A stretch of DNA of 64,000 nucleotides from Microbacterium sp. LWS13-1.2 (GCF_040144835.1 NZ_CP151632.1:1178001-1242000), one strand, 5' to 3'; shown: positions 40,948 to 50,875, numbered from the stretch's first letter. The notes: a model not told the origin generated them from the sequence alone. Made by a program: numbers and translations.

Positions 40948-41148
40948 CTAATAATGCGGGGGGACGTCGCGCCGCAGGCGCTCGTCGTTCGGCCCCGCTG
41001 ACCCGGGGGTCGCGTCGGGCGCCGCGGTGGCGGCATCCGTCTCGTCGTCGCCCGGGACGGGCTCGGCGCTCGTTCCAGGCGCGGGCGTCAGCTTCGCCCG
41101 CCGGGAGCCCTTGACCCGCTCGATGCGCTGGCGGTCACTCGACGACAT
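40948..41148 (-). CDS. Small acidic protein coupled to the helicase/nuclease gene
   Basis: 66 residues: a basic N-terminus (MSSSDRQRIERVKGSRRAKL), an Ala/Asp/Pro-rich middle and a C-terminal NDERLRRDVPPHY. The ATG at 41148 lies 14 bp inside the 3' end of the large upstream gene, so it is translationally coupled to it. I recall similar short proteins with the same C-terminal motif in Microbacteriaceae but no function. Its position suggests a partner of the nuclease; this is inference. Confidence 0.65.
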   Translation of the reverse strand: MSSSDRQRIERVKGSRRAKLTPAPGTSAEPVPGDDETDAATAAPDATPGSAGPNDERLRRDVPPHY

Positions 41149-44100
41149 CGATCGGCTGGGTCTCGTTGTCGACCCGCGGCGCGTCGGGCGGCACGCCGAG
41201 CATCGCGGCGATGCGCTGCGCGACGTCGGCGGGGTCGCGGTACAGGTCGAACGAGTGCACGCGCACGTAGTGCCAGCCGAGGCGCCGCAGGATCTGCGGG
41301 CGCAGGCGCAACGACTCGCGCAGCGACTCCCCGATCGTCTCTGGGTCGCTCTCGACCACGACCGCCTTGCCGTCGTACTGCGCGACCAGCGGCAGCAGGC
41401 CGCGGTAGTGCACGTCGACTGAGAGTCCGGCGCGGCGCAGCTCACGGGCGAGGCCGCGGGTCAGCGGATCGGCGAGATCTTCGAGGCGCGCTTCCCGTGA
41501 GCGCGCGGCGATGCCGCCGAGGATCGTCATGAGCGTCGCGGCACCGTACTCGAGGCGTCCGTCGTCGAAGGCCGAGGGCCGGATCGACGACACGATCACC
41601 ATCGAGCGGCGGGCACGGGTCATGCCGACGGTCAGCAGCCGCTCGCCGTCGGGCGACGAGAGGTCGCCGAAGTCGCTCAGCACACGGCCGTGCTTGGTGA
41701 GGCCGAAGCCGAGGGAGAAGACGACGCGGTCCCGGCTCTCGGCGACCGACTCCTCGAGGGTCAGCACGGCGAAGGGCTCGGCGGTGTCGCGCGAGACGAA
41801 GTCGGCGACGTCGGAGCGCCCGGCGAAGGCTGCCTCGACGGCGGCGCGGATCCGCTCGGCGTGCCGCGCGCTCGCGGTCACGACCATGAGCGACTCGCTC
41901 CCCCGGTTGACCGCGTGCTCGACCACGAGAGTCACCACGCGGGCGACCTCGGAGTCGGGACTCTCGACGGCCCCGGTGACGGGGTCGGGCGTGCCGTGGC
42001 CGCCCTCCACGTAGTCGACGGCGAGGCTGCCGCGTCCGAGGTACGAACCCGCCCAGGGCAGCGACACGAGCTCGCCGCCGTAGAACGCGTCGTTCACGAG
42101 CGCCGCCAGGTCTTCGCCGCCCGCGCGGTAGCTGCGGGTGAGCGTCTCGACTGGCAGCAGTTCGGCGAGGCGCTCGAACACGCTCGTCGAATCGAAGGGC
42201 ACCTCGTCGTCCTCCGGCCGGTCGGCCGGGGCCGCTGCGGCGGTGGCAACGGTCCCGTTGTTCTGAGGCGGCGTGGTGGCGCCCGACACCGCGGATCCGG
42301 CGGCGACGCGGAACGGCGTGGGCTTCTGCGTGACCGGATCGCCGAACGCGACGACCTGCCCGGCCCGGCGGAGCGCCGGCGCGGCCTCAGCGAGGCACAG
42401 GGCGCCGGCATCCGCCAGAATCACGACGTCGAACCCCACAGCGTCGGGGATGCGCGGCACCTCGTACGGCGACGCCAGCCACACCGGTGCCAGCGTGCGC
42501 GAGAGCACCGGAGCGACCGTCGCGAGCTCGGCGGGGGTGATCGCCCCGCGCTTGAGCGCCTGCTTCAGCCCGTCGGCCTCGTTCTTGTGGTCCACGATCC
42601 CGATGCGCCATTGCGTGGCGAGGTGGGCGGCGAGAAGGGGGCCGGATGCCGAGGCGTGAGCCTCGTCGACGAGCCGGAAGTCGCGCTCCAGCCGATCGAC
42701 GACGGCGGTGTTCGCGCCGAGCACGGCGCGGTCGGTGCGCAGCAGCAACTCGAGCGCGGACTGCCACCAGGCGTACTCGAGCTCGGCGGCCACCTGGTCT
42801 TCGGGCACGTGCCGCACCGACAGCTCCAGCAGGAGGGGCTCGAGGCCCATCGCGGCGAGCTCGGTGCGCAGCGTCGCGCGCTCCTTGAGGTTGTCGAACA
42901 CGTCGGAGTCGGCGGCAAGGCCGGCGAGCGTGCGCACCAGCTGCTTGACGGGGAGCGTCGCGAGCCGGTCGGCCTCGCTGCGGCCGAGAGCGGCGTCGAG
43001 TTCGGCGAGCTCGGCGTCCACGCGCTGCCATGCGACCTGCACATCGGCGAGGCCGAGCGGCAGCTCGGGCGTCACGCCCGTGTCGACGTACCGCTGCCAC
43101 TCGGTGCGCTGCTGCTGGATGCGCACGAGCGCCTCGTACATGTCGGGCACGTGGACGCCGGGGCGCAGGTACTCTCGCGACAACCGGCGTAGTCGGCGAC
43201 GGTTGGCGCCGGTCATGTCGGGCGCGTCGCGCCGCGGCGCATGCGCCTGGATCAGCTCGCCCAGCGGCCGCTCGAAGACGGTGAGGCTGAATCGGTCGAG
43301 GGAGTCGCGGATGCCGCGCAGCAGGCGCAGGTACACACCGAGTTCTGCGATCGTCCGGAACGGACGCATGCGCGTCTGGGCGATGAGCTCGTAGCCGCGC
43401 TCGAGCAAAGTGGGCACGTCGCTGCGGTGCAGCTTGCCGGCGAGCCCGTGGGCGCCGCGGGCCTCTTCCACGGTCGCGAAGGTCACGCCGTACCAGGGCG
43501 AGTCGTCAGGACCGAACCGGAACTCGCCGAGCCGTGCGGCGGCGGCGAGCTTGGCCGCGGCATCCTGTCGGGTCGTGGCGAGGTTGGCGAGCGCCTCGGC
43601 ATCGAAGCGGGCCTCGGTCACCGGTGCGACGCCGCCCGCTGCCAGTTGCGCGAGCTCGCGGAGGATGTCGAGGACCGACACCCCGAACGCGGGATGCTGC
43701 GCGGTCACCGCCGAGCGATAGTCGCGGAGCACGCCGCGCAGGCGCACGAGCGCGTCGTCGATGTCGGAGACCTTCGGCGCCTGGGCCTTCTCGTTGCGGC
43801 CGATGGCACGGATGAGATCGCGCTGCAGACGGTCTGGCGAGACCGCCAGCCCCGGGAGCCCGATGCCGGCGAGCCGATGGCGCACGCCGTCGAGCGTCGA
43901 GCGCCGGGCACTCACGACCAGCACCCGCTTGCCGTCGCGCACGAGGGCGCCGACGGCGTTGATCACGGTCTGGGTGCCGCCGGTGCCGGGGAGCGTGTGG
44001 ACGACGAGCGACTGGCCGTCGGTCACCCGCGCGAGCACGCGCTCCTGCTCGGAGTCGGCATCCAGCAGCAGCATGTCGGCGGCGGGCGGGCGCTCGTCGG

Positions 44101-44935
44101 GGCTCGTGGGCACGGGTCCGCGGCGGTGGAGCGTGAGCGACTCGCGGTCGGCGACGTGGCCGGCCAGCGCGTTGAGCACACGGTGATCGAGGTTCGATGC
44201 GTCGAGCGCCATGTCACCGCCCACGTCGGCGAAGCTCGACACGAGCAGGCGCGGCTTCACCGCGAAGCTGTCGATGGATGCCGTCAGGGCACGGATGTGG
44301 TCGATCACCGGCTGCGGCTTGAAGACGCCGTTCTCATAGGCGAGGGCGGCGAGACCGCCGGCGTCGATCATGATGCCGAAGTGGCTGCGCATCGCTCGGA
44401 CCAGTTCGGGGTTGACCGAGAACGTGCCGTGCAGCTTGAGCTCGAAGTCGCCGTGATGACGGCGGATCGCGAGCGGCCGCAGCAGCACCGGCGCGCTCCA
44501 GCTGATCCCGCCGACACGCCAGGTCGCGAGGCCGACGGCCAGGCGCACGGCATCCAGCCCGCGCGTCGTCCGGAGCTCCTGGTCCTTCGCGGTGATGCGC
44601 TCAGCGGCCAGCCTTGCGTTGCGCAGCGCGACTTCGTCGCGGAAGAGGTTCGACAGCAGCGTCGAGCGCCCGGTGATGAACTGGGGCAGGCTGCCGGGGT
44701 GCGCCTTCGTGATCTCGATGGACGCGTCCTCGCCGTCCGTGAAGTGCAGGAGCGTCGACCTGCCGCCGAGGGCGGCGGACTGCAGGCGGAGCCGGTCGCG
44801 CTCGGACTCGGCGACGTGCACGACGGCGACGTCGGGTTCGGCGAGACCCAGATCGCCCGGGGTCACGTCATACCCGCGCTCGGCGTCTGCTGGGCCCAGC
44901 ACGGCGCTCCGTTCTGCTCGCCACACACGTGCCAC
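41135..44935 (-). CDS. Large SF1-helicase-like protein with C-terminal MTES_1575-type nuclease; degenerate Walker A
   Basis: About 1266 residues. An N-terminal region of unknown fold (about 1-290) precedes a superfamily-1 helicase core. The Walker A position reads LPGTGGTQT (residues 315-323), where helicases of this group have PGTGKTQT, so the ATP-binding Lys is Gly (Gly320). The Walker B/III region is also atypical (VVILADAGALCLAEAAPAL, then AFGDPVTQKPTPF). Motif VI-like MTRARRSMVIVSS is present. The C-terminal about 110 residues (VDVHYRGLLPL, AVVVESDPETI, RPQILRRLGWHYVRVHSFDLYRDP) match the Vsr/PD-(D/E)XK-type domain named after M. testaceum MTES_1575. Start is GTG 44935; GTG 44926, 7 nt after a TAGGGT, is a good alternative. 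Likely nucleic-acid processing or defence; no methylase is nearby. Confidence 0.85.
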   Translation of the reverse strand: MARVWRAERSAVLGPADAERGYDVTPGDLGLAEPDVAVVHVAESERDRLRLQSAALGGRSTLLHFTDGEDASIEITKAHPGSLPQFITGRSTLLSNLFRDEVALRNARLAAERITAKDQELRTTRGLDAVRLAVGLATWRVGGISWSAPVLLRPLAIRRHHGDFELKLHGTFSVNPELVRAMRSHFGIMIDAGGLAALAYENGVFKPQPVIDHIRALTASIDSFAVKPRLLVSSFADVGGDMALDASNLDHRVLNALAGHVADRESLTLHRRGPVPTSPDERPPAADMLLLDADSEQERVLARVTDGQSLVVHTLPGTGGTQTVINAVGALVRDGKRVLVVSARRSTLDGVRHRLAGIGLPGLAVSPDRLQRDLIRAIGRNEKAQAPKVSDIDDALVRLRGVLRDYRSAVTAQHPAFGVSVLDILRELAQLAAGGVAPVTEARFDAEALANLATTRQDAAAKLAAAARLGEFRFGPDDSPWYGVTFATVEEARGAHGLAGKLHRSDVPTLLERGYELIAQTRMRPFRTIAELGVYLRLLRGIRDSLDRFSLTVFERPLGELIQAHAPRRDAPDMTGANRRRLRRLSREYLRPGVHVPDMYEALVRIQQQRTEWQRYVDTGVTPELPLGLADVQVAWQRVDAELAELDAALGRSEADRLATLPVKQLVRTLAGLAADSDVFDNLKERATLRTELAAMGLEPLLLELSVRHVPEDQVAAELEYAWWQSALELLLRTDRAVLGANTAVVDRLERDFRLVDEAHASASGPLLAAHLATQWRIGIVDHKNEADGLKQALKRGAITPAELATVAPVLSRTLAPVWLASPYEVPRIPDAVGFDVVILADAGALCLAEAAPALRRAGQVVAFGDPVTQKPTPFRVAAGSAVSGATTPPQNNGTVATAAAAPADRPEDDEVPFDSTSVFERLAELLPVETLTRSYRAGGEDLAALVNDAFYGGELVSLPWAGSYLGRGSLAVDYVEGGHGTPDPVTGAVESPDSEVARVVTLVVEHAVNRGSESLMVVTASARHAERIRAAVEAAFAGRSDVADFVSRDTAEPFAVLTLEESVAESRDRVVFSLGFGLTKHGRVLSDFGDLSSPDGERLLTVGMTRARRSMVIVSSIRPSAFDDGRLEYGAATLMTILGGIAARSREARLEDLADPLTRGLARELRRAGLSVDVHYRGLLPLVAQYDGKAVVVESDPETIGESLRESLRLRPQILRRLGWHYVRVHSFDLYRDPADVAQRIAAMLGVPPDAPRVDNETQPIDVVE

Positions 44936-45108
44936 CCTAAAGGCGACGTCCGCCGGTCACTTGCAATGGACCTGAGTTTCGCGGTATTGGACGCGACGCG
45001 ATCGGGCATCGAGCTCCCCTTCCTCCCCAGGATGCGGTGCGACGCGGCATCCCACAGATCCCGCTCCGACGCCTCCGCCGCGTCGGCGCACGGGGCCAGG
45101 ATGGTCGC

Positions 45109-45801
45109 ATGACCCCTGAGGAACCGCCTCGCTTCCGCGTCCACCCGTCGCCGATCGGCGACATCCTCATCGTCACGACCGCTGATGGCATCGTGACTCT
45201 CCATCCCTTCGACGGCCCCCTGCGCACCGAGATCGAACGCGTCGCGCTGCAGCTGCGCGCAGTGCCGGTTCCTGACGAGGGGACGGATGCTTCGTCTCCT
45301 TCCTCGCGCCGCACACGAGCCGCGGACAGCGTCTTCGATGTCGCGATCGCGCAGCTCGACGAGTACTTCGAGGGCGAACGCCGCGGGTTCGAGTTGCCGC
45401 TGGACTGGCGGCTGGTCCGCGGCTTCACGCACGCGGCGCTCGAGGCGGTGTGCGACATCCCCTACGGCGAGACGGCGAGCTACGGCGAAGTGGCCGTCAT
45501 GGCGGGCACCGCTCGCGCGGCCCGGGCCGTCGGCACGGCGTGTGCGACCACTCCGTTCTCGATCGTGGTCCCGGTGCATCGGGTGGTTCGTGCCGACGGA
45601 TCGCTCGGCGAGTACGGCGGGCGGCCCGACTTGAAGCGGTTCCTCATCGAGCTCGAGCAGGGGCCAGGCATTCCCCCCGCGCCGAGCGGTGCCCACGCGA
45701 CCGACGCGGAAGCGGCGTCCGACGCGCCGAGCGGGGCCGACGCGACCGGCGCCGGGGCCCCCGCCGCGCCGGTCGGCGCGAAGCCGGCGGCGGGCGTGTA
45801 G
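45109..45801 (+). CDS. Alkyltransferase-like protein (Ogt/MGMT fold lacking the acceptor cysteine)
   Basis: 230 residues. An N-terminal Ada/Ogt ribonuclease-like domain (FRVHPSPIGDILIVTT) is followed by the DNA-binding alkyltransferase domain: YGETASYGEVAVMAGTARAARAVG (recognition helix with arginine finger) and VVPVHRVVRADGSLGEYGG. Active enzymes have PCHRV here; the codon for residue 156 is GTG (Val), so methyl transfer is impossible. Cysteine-free ATLs bind alkylated bases and recruit nucleotide excision repair, a reasonable role here. The C-terminal about 45 residues are Ala/Gly/Asp-rich and disordered. It diverges from the helicase/nuclease gene across 173 bp. Confidence 0.85.
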   Translation: MTPEEPPRFRVHPSPIGDILIVTTADGIVTLHPFDGPLRTEIERVALQLRAVPVPDEGTDASSPSSRRTRAADSVFDVAIAQLDEYFEGERRGFELPLDWRLVRGFTHAALEAVCDIPYGETASYGEVAVMAGTARAARAVGTACATTPFSIVVPVHRVVRADGSLGEYGGRPDLKRFLIELEQGPGIPPAPSGAHATDAEAASDAPSGADATGAGAPAAPVGAKPAAGV

Positions 45802-45816
45802 GCCGCCCGCGCGCCG

Positions 45817-45849
45817 CGAGGCCCGGGCGGAGTGTCCGCCCGGGCCTCG
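45817..45849. terminator. Strong 15-bp hairpin after the alkyltransferase-like gene
   Basis: A perfect 15-bp stem (45817-45831 with 45835-45849) and a 3-nt loop directly 3' of the gene. No T-run follows, as is common in high-GC actinobacteria. Confidence 0.6.
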
Positions 45850-46079
45850 CATTCCCGATCGATGTGGGGTAGGCCCGCCGTCTCCGAGCCCGGGCGCGGT
45901 GGCGGGCGAGCAGATCCCACGGTCGGCGCCGCGCGGAGGCCCGGTGCGATGATCGTGTCCGGGGCGCTTCATCGCGCCCACCGGGGAGACCCGGACCACC
46001 TGTGCGCGGTGCCCCGGGTGGTAAAGTCGGCGCTACGAAAGGCGGCGAGGACGCCGTCACCCCTCGGAAGCAGGTAGTC

Positions 46080-47003
46080 GTGGGCGCGTCCCTCCCACCA
46101 CGTGCACCGAACCCCGATCGCACTCGCGCGGGAGCCGGTGCCGCTGCCGCTGCACTCGACGGCGACAGCGGCGATGCACGGGCGCTCGATCACGCCGTCG
46201 CCGAACTCGTGCGCCGCACGCGATTCCCGGTCGGGTTCGGCGGACTCGCGCAAGGCGATGCGATCCATGTCACCTCGATCCACGGCGCTCGCACGCGCCG
46301 GCTCGAGGGCCTCGTGGTCGAGGCGTCCCGCGGACTCGGCGGGCGCGCACTCGTTGAGAAGCGCCCCCGGCTCGCGCTGGACTACGGGTCGTCGCGCAGC
46401 ATCACACACGACTACGACCGCGCCGTCCTCGGCGAGGGCATCGCCACGCTGTTCGCCGTTCCGGTGATGGTGGGCAACCGCGCGCGCGGCGTCATCTACT
46501 GCGGGTCGTGGGCCGAGTCGCCGGTCGGCGATGTCGTCGCCCGGCCCGCGTTCGCGGTCGCCGAAGAACTCTCGGCCGAGCTGCGCATCCGAGAAGAGGT
46601 GCAGCGCAGGCTGACCCTCTCCCCCGCGCCGGCCGGCCAGGTCACGATGCCGGCCACCACACGAGAAGAACTGCGCGAGACCTACGCCGAACTGCGCAGC
46701 ATCGCCGCGGTCGTCGACGACCCCGCGCTGCGTGCGCGACTGGACCGCCTCGAGAAGCGCCTCGCCGCGCTCTCCCACGATGCGACAGAACCGTCGCTCG
46801 ACCTCGACGTCAGGCTGTCGCCGCGCGAGATCGACGTGCTGGCGTGCGCCGCGCTCGGCGCGACGAACGCCGAGATCGCCTCGACGCTTGATCTCAAAGA
46901 GGGCACCGTCAAGTCGTATCTGCAGTCGGCGATGGCGAAACTGGATGCCTCGACCCGGCACGCCGCGGTCGTCACGGCTCGTCGCGCCGGGCTCCTTCCC
47001 TGA
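46080..47003 (+). CDS. GAF-domain LuxR-type transcriptional regulator
   Basis: About 307 residues. A GAF-like sensory domain (about 35-175, with EASRGLGGRALVEKRPRLALDY and GEGIATLFAVPVMVGNRARGVIYCG) is followed by a helical linker and a C-terminal LuxR helix-turn-helix: LSPREIDVLACAALGATNAEIASTLDLKEGTVKSYLQSAMAKLDASTRHAAV. One-component regulators of this kind in actinobacteria control aromatic-acid or betaine-type catabolism. No catabolic gene lies beside it here, so the target is unknown. GTG 46080 is chosen because an AGG motif lies 5 nt upstream and the GAF domain follows normally; an in-frame GTG at 46002 is possible. A TAAAGT -10-like element is at 46022-46027. Confidence 0.85.
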   Translation: MGASLPPRAPNPDRTRAGAGAAAAALDGDSGDARALDHAVAELVRRTRFPVGFGGLAQGDAIHVTSIHGARTRRLEGLVVEASRGLGGRALVEKRPRLALDYGSSRSITHDYDRAVLGEGIATLFAVPVMVGNRARGVIYCGSWAESPVGDVVARPAFAVAEELSAELRIREEVQRRLTLSPAPAGQVTMPATTREELRETYAELRSIAAVVDDPALRARLDRLEKRLAALSHDATEPSLDLDVRLSPREIDVLACAALGATNAEIASTLDLKEGTVKSYLQSAMAKLDASTRHAAVVTARRAGLLP

Positions 47004-47157
47004 CCCTCGAACGCTCGTTCGGCGTCCCACGCGACATGTCGCGAAATCCGCTGCTGTCAGGGTGAATCATCGGTATTCGACCGACGGTCCGAATTACCTC
47101 GGATAGAAGTTCTCCAGACCGCGAAAATACCCGATGGTCGGGAGCGACAATTGGGCG

Positions 47158-47163
47158 TATTGT
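47158..47163 (+). promoter_or_regulatory. -10 element for leaderless lsr2
   Basis: TATTGT is followed by 6 nt and the ATG at 47170. The preceding 100 bp are the most A/T-rich in the neighbourhood, which could also be an Lsr2 autoregulatory site. Confidence 0.5.
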
Positions 47164-47169
47164 GCCACC

Positions 47170-47523
47170 ATGGCCCGAAGAATCGTTCACCAGCTCGTCG
47201 ATGACATCGACGGTACCCTTTTGGAAGCCGGCGAAGGCGAAACAGTACTGTTCTCGCTCGACGGCGTCGCTTACGAAATCGACCTCACCGAAGAGAATGC
47301 CAGCGCTCTGCGCAGCGCTCTCGAGCGGTACACCAAGGCGGCTCGCGCCGTCTCCTCCTCCCGTGCGACATCCAGCACCGCGTCGGCCGGGCGAAAGCGC
47401 CGCCGCAGCGGGCAGCAGGATTTCAGCGCCGTCCGCGAATGGGCGAAGCAGAACGGCTATCAGGTGTCGGAGCGGGGCCGGGTTCCGGCATCCGTTCTCG
47501 AGGCCTATGAGGCGGCGCACTGA
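47170..47523 (+). CDS. lsr2: Lsr2 nucleoid-associated protein
   Basis: 117 residues, normal Lsr2 length. N-terminal dimerisation domain (RRIVHQLVDDIDG, then VAYEIDLTEENASALRSALERY), a basic linker (GRKRRRSGQQ) and the C-terminal DNA-binding domain with VREWAKQNGYQVSERGRVPASVLEAYEAAH; the RGR motif inserts in the minor groove of A/T-rich DNA. H-NS-like silencer of horizontally acquired DNA. Apparently leaderless, with an A/T-rich upstream region. Confidence 0.95.
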   Translation: MARRIVHQLVDDIDGTLLEAGEGETVLFSLDGVAYEIDLTEENASALRSALERYTKAARAVSSSRATSSTASAGRKRRRSGQQDFSAVREWAKQNGYQVSERGRVPASVLEAYEAAH

Positions 47524-47528
47524 CGCAC

Positions 47529-47541
47529 GCCGCCTCGCGGC
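47529..47541. terminator. Short hairpin between convergent lsr2 and pntB
   Basis: GCCGC and GCGGC around CTC, followed on the plus strand by TATTC. A weak bidirectional terminator at best. Confidence 0.3.
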
Positions 47542-47551
47542 TATTCACGAT

Positions 47552-48988
47552 TCAGCGCAGTTCGGACGTGCGTGAGAGCTGGAAGAGAATCTCCTCGACT
47601 TTCTCCTTCGCGTCTCCGAAGAGCATCTGCGTGTTCTCGCGATAGAAGAGCGGATTCTGCACGCCCGCATATCCGGATGCCATCGACCTCTTGAAGACGA
47701 TGACATTGCGGGCCTCCCAAACACGCAGCACCGGCATCCCGGCGATGGGGCTGCCCGGATCTTCGGCGGCGGCCGGATTGACAGTGTCGTTCGCGCCGAT
47801 GACGAGCACGACGTCGGCGGCTGAAAGGTCGTCGTTGATCTCGTCCATCGAGAGGACGATGTCGTAGGGCACCTTGGCCTCCGCCAGCAGCACGTTCATG
47901 TGCCCGGGCAGGCGGCCGGCGACCGGATGGATGCCGAACCGCACGTCGACGCCGTGCTCGCGCAGCTTCTGCACGAGGTCGGCGACCCCATGCTGCGCCT
48001 GGGCGACGGCCATGCCGTAGCCCGGTGTGATCACGACGGTCGACGCGCCCACGAGCATGTCGGCCGCGCTCTCGGCGTCGATCTCGCGGTGCTCGCCATA
48101 CTCCTGGCCACTGCTCGTAGGCGCCTCGATGCCGAAGCCGCCGGCGATCACCGAGAAGAACGAGCGGTTCATGGCCTTGCACATGATGTAGCTCAGGTAC
48201 GCACCCGACGAACCCACGAGCGCGCCCGTAACGATCAGCAGGTCGTTGTTCAGCAGGAAACCGGCCGCGGCGGCCGCCCATCCGGAGTAGCTGTTCAGCA
48301 TCGAGACGACGACAGGCATGTCGCCGCCGCCGATCGAGGCGACCAGATGCCAGCCCAGCAGGAATGCGAGCATGGTGACGAGAAAGAGCAACCGCATGTC
48401 CGGTGTGATGACGTACCAGACCGTGAGGACGAGGAATGCGACGAGCGCGCAGATGTTCAGCGCATTCTTGCCGGGCAGCATGAGCGGTTTCGACGAGATG
48501 CGTGCCGACAGCTTGAGGAACGCCACGATCGATCCGGTGAAGGTCACGCCGCCGATGAAGACGCCGATGAACACCTCGGCGTGGTGGATGTCGGCGAGCG
48601 CACCCTCGAGGCCGGTGTCGTAAAGGGCGCCGTTCCAGCCGACCAACACGGCAGCCAGCCCCACGAAGGAGTGCAGCAGGGCGATGAGCTCCGGCATCCC
48701 GGTCATCTCCACTACCCGCGCGCGCCAGAGCCCGATCGCGCCGCCGACGACGACCGCGACCACAAGCAGCGCCAGCCCCGTGATGGCGGCACTTCCGGAG
48801 GCGGAGTCCCACGCGCCGGCGGCCGTCACCCACACCGTGGCACCGAGCGCGATGGCCATGCCGACGATGCCGAATGTCACCCCGCGGCGACTGGTCTCGT
48901 GCTTGCTGAGCCCCGCGAGGCTGAGGATGAACAGCAGCGCGGCGACGATGTACGCGGCGCCTGCCACCTGGCCGGCGACCGCGGTCAT
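47552..48988 (-). CDS. pntB: NAD(P) transhydrogenase subunit beta PntB
   Basis: 478 residues. Nine or so N-terminal membrane segments (to about residue 260) form the proton channel with PntA; the C-terminal dIII domain binds NADP(H): [58 protein letters not shown] and [20 protein letters not shown]. Couples proton entry to NADPH formation. Overlaps pntA by 4 bp; converges with lsr2. Confidence 0.96.
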   Translation of the reverse strand: MTAVAGQVAGAAYIVAALLFILSLAGLSKHETSRRGVTFGIVGMAIALGATVWVTAAGAWDSASGSAAITGLALLVVAVVVGGAIGLWRARVVEMTGMPELIALLHSFVGLAAVLVGWNGALYDTGLEGALADIHHAEVFIGVFIGGVTFTGSIVAFLKLSARISSKPLMLPGKNALNICALVAFLVLTVWYVITPDMRLLFLVTMLAFLLGWHLVASIGGGDMPVVVSMLNSYSGWAAAAAGFLLNNDLLIVTGALVGSSGAYLSYIMCKAMNRSFFSVIAGGFGIEAPTSSGQEYGEHREIDAESAADMLVGASTVVITPGYGMAVAQAQHGVADLVQKLREHGVDVRFGIHPVAGRLPGHMNVLLAEAKVPYDIVLSMDEINDDLSAADVVLVIGANDTVNPAAAEDPGSPIAGMPVLRVWEARNVIVFKRSMASGYAGVQNPLFYRENTQMLFGDAKEKVEEILFQLSRTSELR

Positions 48989-50529
48989 CGGGTCTCACCC
49001 TTCTGGAACATCGCGAGCATGCGCCGCGTGACGGCGAAGCCGCCGAAGATGTTGATACTGGCGAGCAGCACTGCCACCGCGGCGAGGATCTGAACGGTCA
49101 GATCGGGCAGCGTGATCTGCACCATCGCGCCGACCACGATGATGCCCGAGATCGCATTGGTGACGCTCATGAGCGGCGTGTGCAGCGCGTGGGCGACGTG
49201 GCCGATGACGTAGAAGCCGACGACGATGGCGAGGGTCAGCACGAGGAAGTGCTGCGGTAGCGGGGGCGGTGCGAACGCGCAGATCGCGAACACCGCCGCG
49301 ATGCCGGCGACCACGATGCCGGTCCGGCCGCCCGCCGACATCGGCTTCTTCGCCGCGACCGCTGGCGCCGCCGCCTTCGCCGCCGCCGGGGCGGCGGAGA
49401 CCTGAACCGGCGGCGGCGGCCACGTGATCGCGCCGTTCCGCACGACGGTGACCGTGCGCTGAACGACGTCGTCGAAGTCCAGCGCGAGAACGCCGTCCTT
49501 GCCGGGGGTGAGCAGTTTCAGCAGGTTGACGAGGTTCGTCGCGAACAGTTGTGACGCCTGCTGCGGCAGACGGCCGGGCAGATCCGTGTAGCCGAGGATC
49601 ACGACGCCGTTCTCTGTCACGGTTCGCTCCCCCGCGACCGACCCCTCGACGTTGCCGCCCTGCCCCGCGGCCATGTCGACGATCACGCTGCCCGGCCGCA
49701 TCGAGGCGACGTCTGCGGCGGTGATGAGGCGCGGCGCCGGACGGCCCGGAATCAGCGCGGTGGTGATGATGATGTCGACATCGGCCGCCTGCTCCGAGTA
49801 GATCTCGGCGGCACGCCGGTCGTACGCCTCGCTCGTGGCCTTGGCGTAGCCGTCGGCGGAGACCTGCTTCGCCTCGTCGGGCACGACCACCTCGAGGAAC
49901 TCGCCGCCGATCGACGCGACCTGATCCGCCACTTCGGGCCGCGGGTCGGTGGCACGGACGATCGCACCGAGGCTGGATGCCGCACCGATCGCGGCGAGCC
50001 CTGCCACACCGGCACCCGCGACGAGCACCTTCGCCGGGGGCACCTTGCCCGCCGCGGTCACCTGCCCGGTGAAGAAGCGGCCGAACTCGTGCGCGGCCTC
50101 GACGACGGCGCGGTAGCCGGCGATGTTCGCCATAGAGCTCAGCACGTCCATCGACTGCGCGCGTGAGATCCGAGGCACGGCGTCGAGCGCGATGGCCGTG
50201 ATCCCCCGGTTGGCGAGCGCCTCGACCAGGTCGGGCCGCAGCGCCGGCGTCAGCGTCGCGACGATCGTGGCGCCGTCGGCCAACCGGTCGATCTCGGCCG
50301 ACGTCGGCGCGACGACCTTGAGCACGATCGGCGACGCCCAGGCGTTCATCCCGTCGACGACGGTCGCTCCCGCCTGCGCGAACGCGGAGTCCGGGAAGGA
50401 CGAGGCGGCGCCGGCGCCGGCTTCGACGACGACGTCGTAACCCAGCGAGATGAGTTTGGGGACGGTGTTCGGGGTCGCCGACACCCGGTTCTCTCCGGGC
50501 GCTTCGGCGACGATGCCAATGCGTGTCAT
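48985..50529 (-). CDS. pntA: NAD(P) transhydrogenase subunit alpha PntA (fused alpha1/alpha2)
   Basis: 514 residues. The N-terminal AlaDH/PNT-like dI domain binds NAD(H): [31 protein letters not shown], with [13 protein letters not shown] and a conserved [27 protein letters not shown] stretch. An Ala/Pro linker (about 385-410) precedes four membrane segments. Many actinobacteria split this subunit; here it is a single chain. ATG at 50529 has GAGGA upstream and matches the family start. Confidence 0.96.
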   Translation of the reverse strand: MTRIGIVAEAPGENRVSATPNTVPKLISLGYDVVVEAGAGAASSFPDSAFAQAGATVVDGMNAWASPIVLKVVAPTSAEIDRLADGATIVATLTPALRPDLVEALANRGITAIALDAVPRISRAQSMDVLSSMANIAGYRAVVEAAHEFGRFFTGQVTAAGKVPPAKVLVAGAGVAGLAAIGAASSLGAIVRATDPRPEVADQVASIGGEFLEVVVPDEAKQVSADGYAKATSEAYDRRAAEIYSEQAADVDIIITTALIPGRPAPRLITAADVASMRPGSVIVDMAAGQGGNVEGSVAGERTVTENGVVILGYTDLPGRLPQQASQLFATNLVNLLKLLTPGKDGVLALDFDDVVQRTVTVVRNGAITWPPPPVQVSAAPAAAKAAAPAVAAKKPMSAGGRTGIVVAGIAAVFAICAFAPPPLPQHFLVLTLAIVVGFYVIGHVAHALHTPLMSVTNAISGIIVVGAMVQITLPDLTVQILAAVAVLLASINIFGGFAVTRRMLAMFQKGETR

Positions 50530-50875
50530 GTCGTTCCTCACGGTTGGGTGGGCACGGTCGGGTCGGCAGCGCGTTGCTGCCGGGACAGAAGCCGGCAAGC
50601 ACCTTCCCCGGCGCTCGCGACGACGCCTCCACCATGTCAGACCACGGCGCGGATAGCCCCCGCGTTGCGCCCGACACGATGACAAGAATCACAGATCTTG
50701 CTGTCCGCGCATCACAGTCGGGCTTCTTCGGCCGCTCCCCCTGCCTGCCCCCGCCCGGCGGCGACCGAACGTGGGAACTCCCTCCGAATGCGCGGCTCTC
50801 GGCGCGTAGGGGTTGCATCCGCGCTGGGATCTCGGAATCGTGGCCGACTCGGAACCGCACGAGGAAAGGAAAAGC
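50530..50875. other. Divergent regulatory region of pntA and the HesB-like gene; no gene
   Basis: 346 bp. On the pntA side, a stem with TTGCCGG and CCGGCA arms lies in the leader. Two CTGTGAT copies (50708-50702 and 50687-50681 on the minus strand, approximately) and a TTGTCA-like hexamer lie near 50680-50710, where the pntA promoter probably is. The frames open across pntA's leader have no family similarity. On the plus side only the SD (AAGGA) of the HesB-like gene is clear. I recognise no riboswitch. Confidence 0.45.

Noticed and set aside
50529..50640. Small upstream open frame in the pntA leader
   Set aside because: It simply runs into pntA out of frame with no stop, no SD preference and no recognisable sequence.
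50530..50700. Riboswitch upstream of pntA
   Set aside because: A stem-loop is visible but none of the conserved core motifs of riboswitch classes I know is present.
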